A program made the position numbers and the translations under genes. Positions 1 to 8,061 of a stretch of 20,118 bases of DNA are shown one piece after another. The first letter of the stretch is position 1; every line of letters starts with the position of its first letter. This DNA is from Mucilaginibacter sp. UBA4741. Lineage in GTDB: Bacteria; Bacteroidota; Bacteroidia; Sphingobacteriales; Sphingobacteriaceae. The DNA lies in NCBI GenBank assembly GCA_002403905.1, contig DHIR01000261.1, positions 27,964-48,081 on the forward strand, in the 5' to 3' direction. The notes below the pieces were generated by a model. It did no database searches. It worked only from the letters and a program-made list of their open reading frames with translations, and was not told the DNA's origin.

Positions 1-1
1 T

Positions 2-1198
2 ATTGGATTAACAGGATTCATCACCAATAAATTAACCGTTTATAACGCTGATTTGAAACTGCCAGCGGGCTTTTCGGCCACTATCGTTGCCGATTCGCTG
101 GGACCATTAAGACATTTGGTGGTTACTAAAAACGGCGATGTTTATGTAAATTTAAACTCGACAAGAAAAAGCAAAGGTAAAGGGATCTATTTTTTGAGCG
201 ATACCAACCATGACGGCAGACTGGATAAAAAATTGACGTTTGCTGATTATCCCGGTACGGGCATAAAAATAAAAGATCATTATTTGTATTCAACCTCAAA
301 TACAGGCGTGTTCAGGTATAAACTGGATGATAAGGACGAGGTGATTAATGCCGATAAGCCTGAAATAATTGTACAGGGACTATTGGACCATGGGCGTGAT
401 AACTCAAAATCTATCGCGCTGGATGATCAAAACAATCTGTATGTAACCATTGGCTCATATTCTGACGCTTGCAGGCAAACAGGCTCGGGTGCGGGTATTC
501 CGGGTTGTCCTATTTTAGATTCGGCAGCAGGTATATGGAAGTTTAAAGCTAATAAACTTAACCAGGGATTTAGCGATGGTATTCTTTTTTCAACCGGGAT
601 AAAAAACGCGGTTGGTATTGATTATAATCCGGCATCAAAAACAGTATTTGCTACCCAACATGGCCGCAGTTTTGATAAACTATCGCCGCCTTATTTTACC
701 GGCCAAAAAAGCGCTGAACTGCCTGCCGAAACTATTTACGAGTTGAAACAGGGCTTAGACGCCGGGTGGCCGTATGCGTATTACGATCAGCAACTGAAAA
801 AGAAAATGGTATCGCCCGAGTATGGCGGCGATGGCAAAACCTCCACCGATAAATATGCCGACCCAATAATAGCGTTTCCTGGCCACTTCGCGCCAAACGA
901 CCTGTTGTTTTATACCGGTAATATGTTTCCTAAGCGTTATAAAAACGGTGCGTTCGTGGTTTTGCATGGTCGTGCTATCTCGCCGGTTAAAGGGTACCTG
1001 GTAGCTTTTGTTCCGTTTGTTAACGGCAAGTTGTCAAGCGATTGGGAGATCTTTGCAGATAACTTTACAGGATCAGACCTGGAGCATCCAACCGGCCCAA
1101 TGAAATATCGCCCTATGGGATTAGCACAAGGCCCTGATGGCGCTTTATATGTAGCTGATGATGTGAAGGGTGCTATTTTTAAGATAACCTATAAATAG
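2..1198 (+). CDS. PQQ-dependent sugar dehydrogenase / L-sorbosone dehydrogenase-like beta-propeller (5' partial)
   Basis: The reading frame is open from the left edge of the window to the TAG at 1196-1198, so the true start lies outside. The TTG at 53 is not a convincing start because the frame continues upstream of it (ending ...TVYNAD before LKLPAGFS). About 398 residues are visible. The family is the soluble six-bladed beta-propeller of glucose/sorbosone dehydrogenases, which oxidise sugars with PQQ, usually in the periplasm. Supporting blocks are the opening LPAGFSATIVAD, the strand repeat with ALDDQNNLYVTIGS, GIDYNPASKTVFATQHGR, LDAGWPYAYYD, the family block FPGHFAPNDLLFYTGNMFP followed by GAFVVLHGR, and the last blade LAQGPDGALYVADD. 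An EF-hand-like loop, DTNHDGRLD (bases 200-226), may bind calcium. The gene converges on the AraC gene, with 60 bp between stops. The family call is firm; the real substrate and whether PQQ is used cannot be told from sequence. Confidence 0.85.
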   Translation: MGLTGFITNKLTVYNADLKLPAGFSATIVADSLGPLRHLVVTKNGDVYVNLNSTRKSKGKGIYFLSDTNHDGRLDKKLTFADYPGTGIKIKDHYLYSTSNTGVFRYKLDDKDEVINADKPEIIVQGLLDHGRDNSKSIALDDQNNLYVTIGSYSDACRQTGSGAGIPGCPILDSAAGIWKFKANKLNQGFSDGILFSTGIKNAVGIDYNPASKTVFATQHGRSFDKLSPPYFTGQKSAELPAETIYELKQGLDAGWPYAYYDQQLKKKMVSPEYGGDGKTSTDKYADPIIAFPGHFAPNDLLFYTGNMFPKRYKNGAFVVLHGRAISPVKGYLVAFVPFVNGKLSSDWEIFADNFTGSDLEHPTGPMKYRPMGLAQGPDGALYVADDVKGAIFKITYK

Positions 1199-1258
1199 CT
1201 ATAAATAAAAATTAGACGATACGGTTATCGCATAAGTTTAGTCTGGACCCCGGTGGAA

Positions 1259-2119
1259 TTAATTAGCCTTTTTTATAATAAAATGTCGCTGATATTCCAT
1301 CGGGGTTTCGCCTTTTAATATTTTAAATCTCCGGTTAAAATAGGATACATTATTAAACCCCGCGTCAAGGCTGATCTGCGAGATCCCCATATTATTGCTT
1401 TGCAGTAATTTACAAGCATAACCAATGCGCAGATCGATCAAAAATTCTGACAAAGTTTTGCGGGTAAACTTTTTAAAGTAACGGCAGAAAGCAGATGGAG
1501 ATAAATTAGCTATCGCGGCAACTTCATTAAGTGATAGGTCGCGTTTAAAATTATCCAGGATATAGTCGTACACATTACTCATCCGGGTTGATTCATCAAA
1601 GTTAAGATCGTTAAGAAATCCGGGACTGGATAAGAGTGTGTATTCCTGCGAAATGGAAAGCAAGTGCAAAATATCTAATAACCCAATAACGGTTTCGGCC
1701 GGGTTTTTCTCAACCAGGGCAGTTATTTTTTGTGTTAGGGTTAGCCTTGTTTGCCCGGTAAATACAATGCCCTGCGATGACCGCTGTAACAGATCCTTGA
1801 TCTGCTTAAAATGTTTCCTGTCGAAAAAACCCGGACCCAGAAAGTTTTCATGGAATTGGATTACAACTTGGTTTACTGCCTCGTTGCCTAATCCTTTTGT
1901 GTAAAAGGTATGCGGCAAATTAGCGCCGAACATACAAAGGTCAACTGGGGTAAATTCTGTAATACTATCGCCCACTATTCGTTGCCCGGCGCTTTCCAGT
2001 ATCAAAATTATCTCGTATTCGGGGTGCGAGTGGAACGGGAAATCATTAAACTTAAATTCCTCTGCTTTAACAACAAAAAGATTTTCAGGGCTTACAATAT
2101 TCTCACGAAAGATTCTCAT
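1259..2119 (-). CDS. AraC family transcriptional regulator
   Basis: A 286-residue protein with the usual two-part AraC layout. The N-terminal 150 or so residues form a cupin-like sensor (FHSHPEYEIILILES around residues 29-43, then a predicted beta-rich stretch ending in GANLPHTFYT). The C-terminal 100 residues contain the double helix-turn-helix: LSLNEVAAIANLSPSAFCRYFKKF is the first and ISQISLDAGFNNVSYFNRRFK the second, followed by the typical GETPMEYQR tail. The length is normal. It lies 70 bp downstream of the GH127 gene on the same strand, so it may be co-transcribed with it and is a reasonable candidate to control the flanking arabinosidase genes in response to a sugar. That target assignment is inference. 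The start ATG (complement of 2117-2119) is the first that gives a complete cupin; no strong Shine-Dalgarno site is visible. Confidence 0.92.
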   Translation of the reverse strand: MRIFRENIVSPENLFVVKAEEFKFNDFPFHSHPEYEIILILESAGQRIVGDSITEFTPVDLCMFGANLPHTFYTKGLGNEAVNQVVIQFHENFLGPGFFDRKHFKQIKDLLQRSSQGIVFTGQTRLTLTQKITALVEKNPAETVIGLLDILHLLSISQEYTLLSSPGFLNDLNFDESTRMSNVYDYILDNFKRDLSLNEVAAIANLSPSAFCRYFKKFTRKTLSEFLIDLRIGYACKLLQSNNMGISQISLDAGFNNVSYFNRRFKILKGETPMEYQRHFIIKKAN

Positions 2120-2189
2120 AAAGCATAGTTACCGGCTTGCGATGAGAACTAACTTACTATTATTTTTACTTACCCCGAAATTATATTGT

Positions 2190-4229
2190 TTAATTATGCT
2201 TTTCGGGCATCCAAACCTGGTAAGGTGCGCCCGGAGTACGGTTGCCTAAACTATAAAAAGGTATGGCTGTAAACCTAACATCCTGCCCGGCGCTATTGGT
2301 TGCCTGCCCGATAATAACATTTACGCCATTAAGCAGGTCGGGCTGGTAAGTGGTTTTTAATATAAGGCCCGAGGCAACACTGTAATCTTTTAGGCCGGGG
2401 TTATCAATGCTTTCAAAACCGTAAACAATGGGCCCGGCAGCTATAGCCAGTTTGTTTTTTATGGTTTTAACAGAATCGCTGACAGTAACTATTCGTGGTT
2501 GTACAGGCAGCATAAGCTCTATTACGTCACCTTTTTTCCATGAACGGTTTACCACCGCGTAGCCTTTATTTATTTGTACGGGAACAGTTTTGCCATTCAC
2601 TTTTAATGCAACTGTTCCGCCCACGTTAGAAAGATAAAGGTCGAATGGATTTTCCTTGTTCTGCGCCCAACCCGGTATGCGTATGTTTATTGTAAATGTT
2701 TTGGGGTGCGCAATGTTAACCTCAACTTTTGTATTCCCTTTCCAGGGATAGCCGGTTGTTTGTTTAAGCAATACATTAGTACCGTTTAATTTGATGTTTG
2801 CTTCGCTACCGATGAAAAGGTTAACGTATAAATTATTATTGTTATACCCATAAATATATTGTGGCAGGGCCGATACCATTTTCAGGATCATGGGCGGGCA
2901 GCAAGGGCAATCATGCCAGGCCCAGCGCTGGTGGTTATTGGCTATGAGCGGGTTCTCATAAAAATAATGATCGCCACTAAGTGATACACCGGATAGCAGG
3001 TTATTATAAGCAACCCGTTCAAACTCGTCCATATATTTACCATCGGCATCCAACTCATTCATTTGTTCACTAAAAAAACCCGAGCTTATAGAAGCACAAG
3101 TTTCCAGATAAGCTGATTCTGGTAAAAAGTAATCAGGCCCAAAACGTTCATCCTGCGCAATGGCACCCTCGCCACCGGTAATGAACATACGCTTGCCTAT
3201 CATGTTGTCCCAGTAATTATTTACGGTGCGTATGTAAGCCGGGTTCTTTGTTTCTAACGCAGTAGCGGTAACACCAGTAGCTAATAAAGTAGCTCTTACT
3301 GCATGGCCCTCAATAGTTTTTTGTTGTACTACCGGCATTTGGTCCTGGTTATACGCTCCATCGCTTTTGCGCGAATGCGAGCCATCCTTTTCGCCATAAT
3401 TTCCTCTTTCATCAATCCAAAATTTGGCCACTGCCAGGTAGTTCTTCTCATCAACAGGCATGCCCATTTTTTCTTTAAGTGAAGGATGGGTCTTAAATAA
3501 TTGATATAATCTTAGCATCGCCTCTTCGGGGCCGCCATGGCCGGGAATAACATTGCTTTTGGGGGCCGGGCCTATAACCTTATAAATGTAGTTGCTCAGT
3601 TTTACGCCAACTTTTAGCAATTTGGTTTTACCCGTTGCTTTGTAATAATGTATCCCGGCATCTATTAACATGCCCGAGTTATAAACGTCATGCTGCCAAC
3701 GGTCTTCGCCGCCGTTTTGGCCCCAGCGCATAGTGGGCTGGGTTAAAGTGGTGTAAGTGTTGATATAGCCATCAGGGTCGACTGCTTGCGCGGCAGCAAT
3801 ACGATCAATGTAAGCATCTATCTTTTGTTCCAGTTTGGGGTCTGGATATTCGGCAAGCAGATCTGCTGCGCCTCTTATGGTTTCGTAAACAAGGCCATCG
3901 TACCAGGGTGGGCCGTCATGGGCCTTGGTATCTACTTTACCCTGTGCTACCATGTCAAAATTTAAAAAAGCATTGCGGGTTCTGCCCCATTTTTCTTTCT
4001 CGGCTTTTATGTCGGGCCGGTCGGGGTCGTACTTTCCCTCTAACTTATCAAATACATCATAAACGGTAACGGTTTTCCATACCTTGAGCTTGGGGCTCCA
4101 AAAAGAATCATTTACTTTAACATCCTGTAAATTTAAAGAATGAATTACCTGCTGCGCCGATACCCGACTAAATGATATAACAGCTATGCTTAGTAAAAGG
4201 ATAACCCGTTGCCTGTAAAGAGAAGTCAT
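2190..4229 (-). CDS. Secreted GH127 beta-L-arabinofuranosidase (DUF1680)
   Basis: A glycoside hydrolase family 127 enzyme; characterised members release beta-linked L-arabinofuranose, as from hydroxyproline-rich plant glycoproteins and pectin side chains. I place the start at the ATG complementary to 4227-4229 because it opens a clean signal peptide (MTSLYRQRVILLLSIAVISF, then SRVSAQ), giving 679 residues; an earlier in-frame ATG at 4319 would add 30 residues in front of the signal peptide. The GH127 zinc site is visible: E376 and C378 in YLETCAS, and the adjacent C443-C444 in WHDCPCCPPM. By comparison with the Bifidobacterium HypBA1 enzyme, C443 is the nucleophile and E361 (in DERFGPDYFLP) lies near the expected acid/base. 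The first part is an (alpha/alpha) barrel and the last 220 residues are beta-rich. It is divergent from the GH51 gene and probably acts in the periplasm or at the surface. Confidence 0.9.
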   Translation of the reverse strand: MTSLYRQRVILLLSIAVISFSRVSAQQVIHSLNLQDVKVNDSFWSPKLKVWKTVTVYDVFDKLEGKYDPDRPDIKAEKEKWGRTRNAFLNFDMVAQGKVDTKAHDGPPWYDGLVYETIRGAADLLAEYPDPKLEQKIDAYIDRIAAAQAVDPDGYINTYTTLTQPTMRWGQNGGEDRWQHDVYNSGMLIDAGIHYYKATGKTKLLKVGVKLSNYIYKVIGPAPKSNVIPGHGGPEEAMLRLYQLFKTHPSLKEKMGMPVDEKNYLAVAKFWIDERGNYGEKDGSHSRKSDGAYNQDQMPVVQQKTIEGHAVRATLLATGVTATALETKNPAYIRTVNNYWDNMIGKRMFITGGEGAIAQDERFGPDYFLPESAYLETCASISSGFFSEQMNELDADGKYMDEFERVAYNNLLSGVSLSGDHYFYENPLIANNHQRWAWHDCPCCPPMILKMVSALPQYIYGYNNNNLYVNLFIGSEANIKLNGTNVLLKQTTGYPWKGNTKVEVNIAHPKTFTINIRIPGWAQNKENPFDLYLSNVGGTVALKVNGKTVPVQINKGYAVVNRSWKKGDVIELMLPVQPRIVTVSDSVKTIKNKLAIAAGPIVYGFESIDNPGLKDYSVASGLILKTTYQPDLLNGVNVIIGQATNSAGQDVRFTAIPFYSLGNRTPGAPYQVWMPEKHN

Positions 4230-4506
4230 TTTTGTATAATTGGTTGTTAAAATAGATCTAATGTAAACCTGGTATTTGCATATTACAAATTTGCCAATTG
4301 TTAAGTATAAACCTTGCACAATTTTAACTTGTTATTGCACCTTATTGATAACATACGATTTTATTGTCTATATGATCACATAATAGATCAATAACGATAA
4401 CTTTAGTCAAAATTGAATTAAAAAATATCAAATTTGTTCAACCGGTATCCATTTGGATATTAGATTTTTGAATGCGATAAATCCAATACAGTCCGCATAT
4501 TATACT
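4230..4506. promoter_or_regulatory. Divergent control region between GH127 and GH51 genes
   Basis: This 277-bp, very A+T-rich spacer must carry the promoters of both arabinosidase genes. The hexamer TTATTG occurs at 4332, 4342 and 4361, and its complement CAATAA at 4389; spacings of 10, 19 and 28 bp are close to whole helical turns. The outer pair extends to an 8-bp inverted repeat, TTATTGAT (4342-4349) and ATCAATAA (4387-4394). GATAAC also follows two of these elements. Such phased elements could be an operator for the nearby AraC protein or another sugar-responsive regulator, but in DNA this A+T-rich they could also be chance. A TAACTTTA at 4398-4405 resembles the Bacteroidota -7 box (TAnnTTTG) but has no well-spaced -33 element. 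Confidence 0.35.
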
Positions 4507-6942
4507 ATGATCTATATCAACAGTACAAAACAATTACTTTCAGTTAGTTTAATTACTTTTTTTTCGTTGACAGCCTTTGGGCAAAACGCGCACATAGTTG
4601 TGGATGCAGCCAAGGTAATGAATAAAATACCGGCTAAAATGTATGGTTCATGTATTGAAGATGTTAACCATGAAATTTATGGCGGCTTGTATGATCAGCG
4701 ACTATACGGCGAAAGTTTTGAAGAACCGGCACCATCCGCAAATTTTAACGATTGGAAAATATTGCAGGGAAACTGGCGGCCTTACGAAGGTGGGGTGGCA
4801 GTAAATTCGGGCGAGGGCTATAAATTTATTCGGGAAAACGGTATAGTGAAAAACGGCAGCGTAGAGGCCGATATCAAATTTATCCGTAATGGTTTTAATG
4901 CCGGTTTTATAGTAAGGGTAAATAATGAGGGCAGCGGTGCCGATAATTTTGACGGTTATGAGATCAGCATATCGGCTAGCCGGCATAATGTAATTTTAGG
5001 CAAGCACATGCATAACTATAAACAACTGGCCGAAGCAAAAGCAACTTTTGATGGTAAGCAATGGCAGCATGTAAAGGTGGCTATGCAGAACACGCATATT
5101 TTAGTTTATCTGAACAATGAGACTAAAGCAGCTATCGATTATGTTGATAATGACAACCCACTATTAACCGGAAAGATAGGATTACGCATTTACAATGCCG
5201 CGGCGGCTTTCAAAGATATAGTTATTACCGATCGCACATCTACCATAAAAAACGAATTTAAAACTACTCCTTCTATACAAATAAGCCGCGTTTGGGATGC
5301 TATTGAAACCCAGCGAGCGAAGGCCAGATTTACGCTGGACACCATTAACGCTTACAACAGCAAACAAGCCCAGGTAATAGAGAACATTAACGGAGAAGGG
5401 AAAGTTGGTGTAGCAAATAACGGATTGAATCGTTGGGGTATTGCGGTACGGAGCGGTCAAAAATTCCAGGGATATATTTGCTTGAAGGCCGGGCAATTAA
5501 ACGGCCCGGTTACCATTGCGTTGCAAAGTGCCGATGGTAGTAAAACCTACGCATCGCAAAAAATATTTAGCGTACCATCAACATGGGAAAAATATTCGAT
5601 TGCATTAACCTCAAACACAACTGATGCAAAAGCAAGATTTGCCATATATATTGAAAGTAAAGGCAAATTAACTATTGACCAGACTGTCCTGATGTCGACA
5701 GGTGCTGACCAATTTAAAGGTTTGCCTATTCGTGCTGATATAGCCACCAAAATGCAGCAGGAGAGGCTAAACTTTGTACGCTATGGCGGTACGATGGTAA
5801 ATGCGCCCGACTATAAATGGAAAAATATGATAGGCCCGCGCGATAAACGCCCACAATATAACGGGCATTGGTATCCTTATACCAGCAATGGCTTTGGTAT
5901 TGAAGAGTTTGTTGCCTATTGTGAGGCCGCAGGTTTTGAAGGAGCATTTGCTATAAATGTTGAAGAAACACCGCAAGATATAGCCAATATGGTAGAGTAC
6001 CTTACCGGCGCTGCAACAACTCCATGGGGCAAAAAACGTGCGGCAAATGGACATGCCAAACCATACCCTCTGCATTATATAGAGCTAGGTAATGAAGAAG
6101 TAATTTGGGGCGACCTGGAAAATGATTATAAGCATTATGCCGAGCGGTTTAATTTACTGTATGATGCTATCCATGCTAAAAACCCGGATATAAAAGTTAT
6201 TTGCGCGGCTTGGTGGCGGCCAAAATCGCCAAATATGGAGGTTGTGTTTAAAGCCGTTAATGGCAAAGCCGATTATTGGGATCTGCATACTGATGCTGAT
6301 GAGGCACGTGCCGGAGTAACAGTTGACAGGAACTTACAAATAATGCACGATCTGTTTTTAAAATGGGACCCCAGCACCAAACTTAAGTGTACCATATTTG
6401 AAGAAAACGGCGGCCTGCATAACATGCAGCGCGCACTTGGCCACGCTACTACGTTAAACGCGGTACGCAGGCATGGCGATTTTGTACTGACATCATGCGC
6501 CGCCAACGGCTTGCAGGCCTTGGGCCAAAATGATAACGATTGGGATCAGGGCCAGGTGTTTTTTACGCCTGCGCAAGTTTGGGGCATGCCGCCGTTTTAC
6601 AGCGAGCAAATGGCTGCTAAAAATCATCAGCCGTTAAGGGTTTTTAGTAGTGTTGAGGATGATCTGGATGTTACCGCAACCCGTAACGAGTCCGGTAATG
6701 AGCTGGTAATTCATACGGTAAATACTTCTGCCAACGCCGTTAGATCATCTGTTGATGTAACAGGATTTTCGGGAAGGTCATCAGTAAGGGTTTATACTTT
6801 ATCGGGCGATCCCAAAGATGAGAACACGCCGCAAGACCCTGAAAAAATAGCCCCTAAAGAAACAACCATACAGATCACCGGTAATAAAATTGATTATAGT
6901 TTCCCGGCTAATTCTTATACTATTTTTAGGTTTACAAAATAG
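4507..6942 (+). CDS. Secreted multidomain GH51 alpha-L-arabinofuranosidase
   Basis: An 811-residue secreted enzyme expected to hydrolyse terminal alpha-L-arabinofuranose from arabinan, arabinoxylan or arabinogalactan. I chose the ATG at 4507 because it starts the signal peptide (basic K8, hydrophobic core LLSVSLITFFSLTAFGQ); the frame can be extended to a TTG at 4453, but this only adds residues before the signal. After the family opening (IPAKMYGSCIEDVNHEIYGGLYDQ, residues 41-64) comes a concanavalin-like sugar-binding insert at about 115-242 (GSVEADIKF through AAFKDIVI), then a CBM4/9-like beta-sandwich at about 255-395. The TIM barrel follows, with the acid/base Glu in IELGNEEVIWG (E530) and the probable nucleophile in TIFEENGG (E632 or E633). 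A C-terminal beta domain ends in SYTIFRFTK. It is divergent from the GH127 gene; the two together would remove both anomers of arabinofuranose. Membership is firm; the exact substrate is unknown. Confidence 0.92.
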   Translation: MIYINSTKQLLSVSLITFFSLTAFGQNAHIVVDAAKVMNKIPAKMYGSCIEDVNHEIYGGLYDQRLYGESFEEPAPSANFNDWKILQGNWRPYEGGVAVNSGEGYKFIRENGIVKNGSVEADIKFIRNGFNAGFIVRVNNEGSGADNFDGYEISISASRHNVILGKHMHNYKQLAEAKATFDGKQWQHVKVAMQNTHILVYLNNETKAAIDYVDNDNPLLTGKIGLRIYNAAAAFKDIVITDRTSTIKNEFKTTPSIQISRVWDAIETQRAKARFTLDTINAYNSKQAQVIENINGEGKVGVANNGLNRWGIAVRSGQKFQGYICLKAGQLNGPVTIALQSADGSKTYASQKIFSVPSTWEKYSIALTSNTTDAKARFAIYIESKGKLTIDQTVLMSTGADQFKGLPIRADIATKMQQERLNFVRYGGTMVNAPDYKWKNMIGPRDKRPQYNGHWYPYTSNGFGIEEFVAYCEAAGFEGAFAINVEETPQDIANMVEYLTGAATTPWGKKRAANGHAKPYPLHYIELGNEEVIWGDLENDYKHYAERFNLLYDAIHAKNPDIKVICAAWWRPKSPNMEVVFKAVNGKADYWDLHTDADEARAGVTVDRNLQIMHDLFLKWDPSTKLKCTIFEENGGLHNMQRALGHATTLNAVRRHGDFVLTSCAANGLQALGQNDNDWDQGQVFFTPAQVWGMPPFYSEQMAAKNHQPLRVFSSVEDDLDVTATRNESGNELVIHTVNTSANAVRSSVDVTGFSGRSSVRVYTLSGDPKDENTPQDPEKIAPKETTIQITGNKIDYSFPANSYTIFRFTK

Positions 6943-6967
6943 TAGCCTGCTCATTCAGGTTTAAACA

Positions 6968-6989
6968 TTTAACCCTTCTATTGGTTAAA
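6968..6989 (+). terminator. Weak hairpin after the GH51 gene
   Basis: Just past the GH51 stop a 7-bp inverted repeat, TTTAACC (6968-6974) and GGTTAAA (6983-6989), encloses an 8-nt loop. It is A+T-rich and is not followed by a T-run, so it would be a poor intrinsic terminator; transcription may well read through toward the barrel gene and IS. Confidence 0.2.
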
Positions 6990-7028
6990 GATATATCCGA
7001 TTAATACAGCCGGGTATAAATTGACAAT

Positions 7029-7060
7029 ATGCGGCATCGTTTACTATATATAAAAAATTA
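7029..7060 (+). pseudogene. Orphaned native 5' end of the outer-membrane barrel gene
   Basis: The ATG at 7029 begins the original frame of the barrel gene. Joining 7029-7060 directly to base 8075, that is, removing the IS and one copy of the target duplication, gives MRHRLLYIKNYLSNLLLL and then the rest of the signal peptide without any frame break. In the present sequence this fragment instead runs into the IS and stops at the TAA at 7095-7097, giving a 22-codon frame (MRHRLLYIKNYRIMYLVRKAYI). The native upstream spacer (6943-7028) is now separated from the gene by about 1 kb. Confidence 0.8.
7053..7060. repeat. Left target-site duplication of the IS1595-family element
   Basis: The octamer AAAAATTA abuts the left inverted repeat and is repeated directly after the right inverted repeat at 8067-8074. 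Eight bases is the duplication size known for the IS1595 family, which supports the chosen IS boundaries. Confidence 0.9.
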
Positions 7061-7083
7061 TAGGATTATGTATTTAGTTCGCA
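7061..7083. repeat. Left terminal inverted repeat of the IS
   Basis: The 23-bp repeat starts TAGGATTATG and ends TTAGTTCGCA. It matches the reverse complement of 8044-8066 at every position; the match stops at the next inward base. Confidence 0.95.
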
Positions 7084-7105
7084 AAGCATATATTTAATTA
7101 ATCTA

Positions 7106-7136
7106 TTGATAATCAGTTATTTATTTAGTATATTTA
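7106..7136 (+). promoter_or_regulatory. Possible transposase promoter
   Basis: TTG at 7106-7108 and TATATTTA at 7129-7136 are separated by 20 bp, close to the Bacteroidota pattern TTG - about 19-21 bp - TAnnTTTG, with one mismatch in the -7 box. It would give a short leader of roughly 10-15 nt before the ATG at 7153. In such A+T-rich sequence this is only suggestive. Confidence 0.3.
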
Positions 7137-7152
7137 AGCTAAATAATCTGGT

Positions 7153-8061
7153 ATGTTTAGGGGAATAAGTATTAACGAATTTAGGGAAAAGTTTAAAACA
7201 GAGCGGGATTGCCTTCAGTATATTTTAGATAAGAAGACAGCCGGCGGATATTCTTGCCTAAAATGCCGGTGCAATCAATATGGCAAAGGCAGGGAATGGC
7301 ATTATCTGCGCTGTAAGAAATGCGGTTATGATGCATCGGCAACTGCCGGGACATTATTTCATAAGTGCAAATTAGGCTTGCTGAAGGCATTTGAGATCGC
7401 CTTCCGTGTTTCGGTTCGGAAAAAAGGGATGTCGAGCTGTGAACTGTCTAAAGAATTTGGCTGTCAGCAGCGGAGTGCCTGGCTTTGGAAAGCGAAAATA
7501 CAGGAAGCAATGAAAAGCAGCGGCAAGCATGCTTTATCGGGTGATGTAGAAGTGGATGAGTTCCTGGTGGGTGGGTTTTCGGCAGGCGAACCCGGCAGGA
7601 GCCACGGGAGCAAGGATCTGGTTGTACTGGCCATTGAGAAAGTAAGGGATAAGAATAATAAAATAACGATTGGAAGGGCTTATTGCCGGGTAGTAGATGA
7701 TGCATCAGCCGATAGTCTGAAAAAAATATTTGATGAGCATATCGCCCCGCAAGCATCGGTAAAAACGGATGGATGGCGCGGATACTGGCCGTTGGGCAAA
7801 GATTGGAACATAACAAAGGAAAAAAGTGATAAAGGAGCGGGTTTTCCGATATTACATATTCATATTATGAATATCAAGGGTTGGTTAAGGGGCGTGCATC
7901 ACAAATGTGAAACCCACCGCTTACAACAATACTTAGATGAATATCATTTCCGTTTTAACAGAAGGGGGTTTATGAACTCAATTTTTGATAAACTTATTAC
8001 CAAAATGACCCAGGCTAAACCCATAAATTACAAAATGATCAAATGCGAACTAAATACATAA
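7153..8061 (+). CDS. IS1595-family (ISXO2-like) transposase
   Basis: A 302-residue transposase, normal length for the family, that would cut and join the element's ends. The N-terminal zinc ribbon has paired cysteines C35-x2-C38 (CLKC) and C54-x2-C57 (CKKC). A helix-turn-helix-like stretch follows at about 75-118 (GMSSCELSKEFGCQQRSAWLW). The DDE-type ISXO2 catalytic domain begins near 128: VEVDEFLVGG supplies the first Asp (D135), VKTDGWRGYWPL the second (D206), and HIMNIKGWLRGVHH the conserved Asn (N240) with downstream His, followed by the family tail LQQYLDEYHFRFNRR. All catalytic positions look intact. The TAA stop at 8059-8061 is inside the right inverted repeat, and the last 19 nt overlap the ATG-led frame of the downstream barrel gene in another phase. 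Confidence 0.95.
   Translation: MFRGISINEFREKFKTERDCLQYILDKKTAGGYSCLKCRCNQYGKGREWHYLRCKKCGYDASATAGTLFHKCKLGLLKAFEIAFRVSVRKKGMSSCELSKEFGCQQRSAWLWKAKIQEAMKSSGKHALSGDVEVDEFLVGGFSAGEPGRSHGSKDLVVLAIEKVRDKNNKITIGRAYCRVVDDASADSLKKIFDEHIAPQASVKTDGWRGYWPLGKDWNITKEKSDKGAGFPILHIHIMNIKGWLRGVHHKCETHRLQQYLDEYHFRFNRRGFMNSIFDKLITKMTQAKPINYKMIKCELNT

Noticed and set aside
53..55. TTG at 53 as start of the beta-propeller gene
   Set aside because: The frame is open to the window edge and the family needs an exported N-terminus that is not visible; the gene is better read as truncated by the window.
1199..1258. CGATA-CGGT-TATCG hairpin between the convergent propeller and AraC genes
   Set aside because: A 5-bp stem without a T-run is expected by chance.
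4230..4319. Earlier ATG (complement of 4317-4319) as the start of the first GH127 gene
   Set aside because: It adds 30 residues ahead of a complete signal peptide, which would block its recognition; the ATG at 4229 fits.
4453..4506. TTG at 4453 as start of the GH51 gene
   Set aside because: The 18 extra residues precede a clean signal peptide starting at ATG 4507.
2190..6942. Complete Sus-type polysaccharide utilisation locus
   Set aside because: The glycosidases fit such a locus, but no SusC-like TonB receptor or SusD-like lipoprotein is encoded in the window, so a full locus cannot be claimed.
6968..6989. Hairpin after GH51 as a firm terminator
   Set aside because: The stem is only 7 bp, A+T-rich and lacks a T-run; it is listed only at low confidence.
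7055..7062. IS boundary placed two bases further in, at GG, as in many IS1595 ends
   Set aside because: The flanks would then not be direct repeats; boundaries at 7061 and 8066 give an exact 8-bp duplication.
7153..8061. Transposase as a domesticated host gene, suggested by its overlap with the barrel gene
   Set aside because: Perfect 23-bp inverted repeats and an 8-bp target duplication show a complete IS, and the overlap is explained by the insertion itself.
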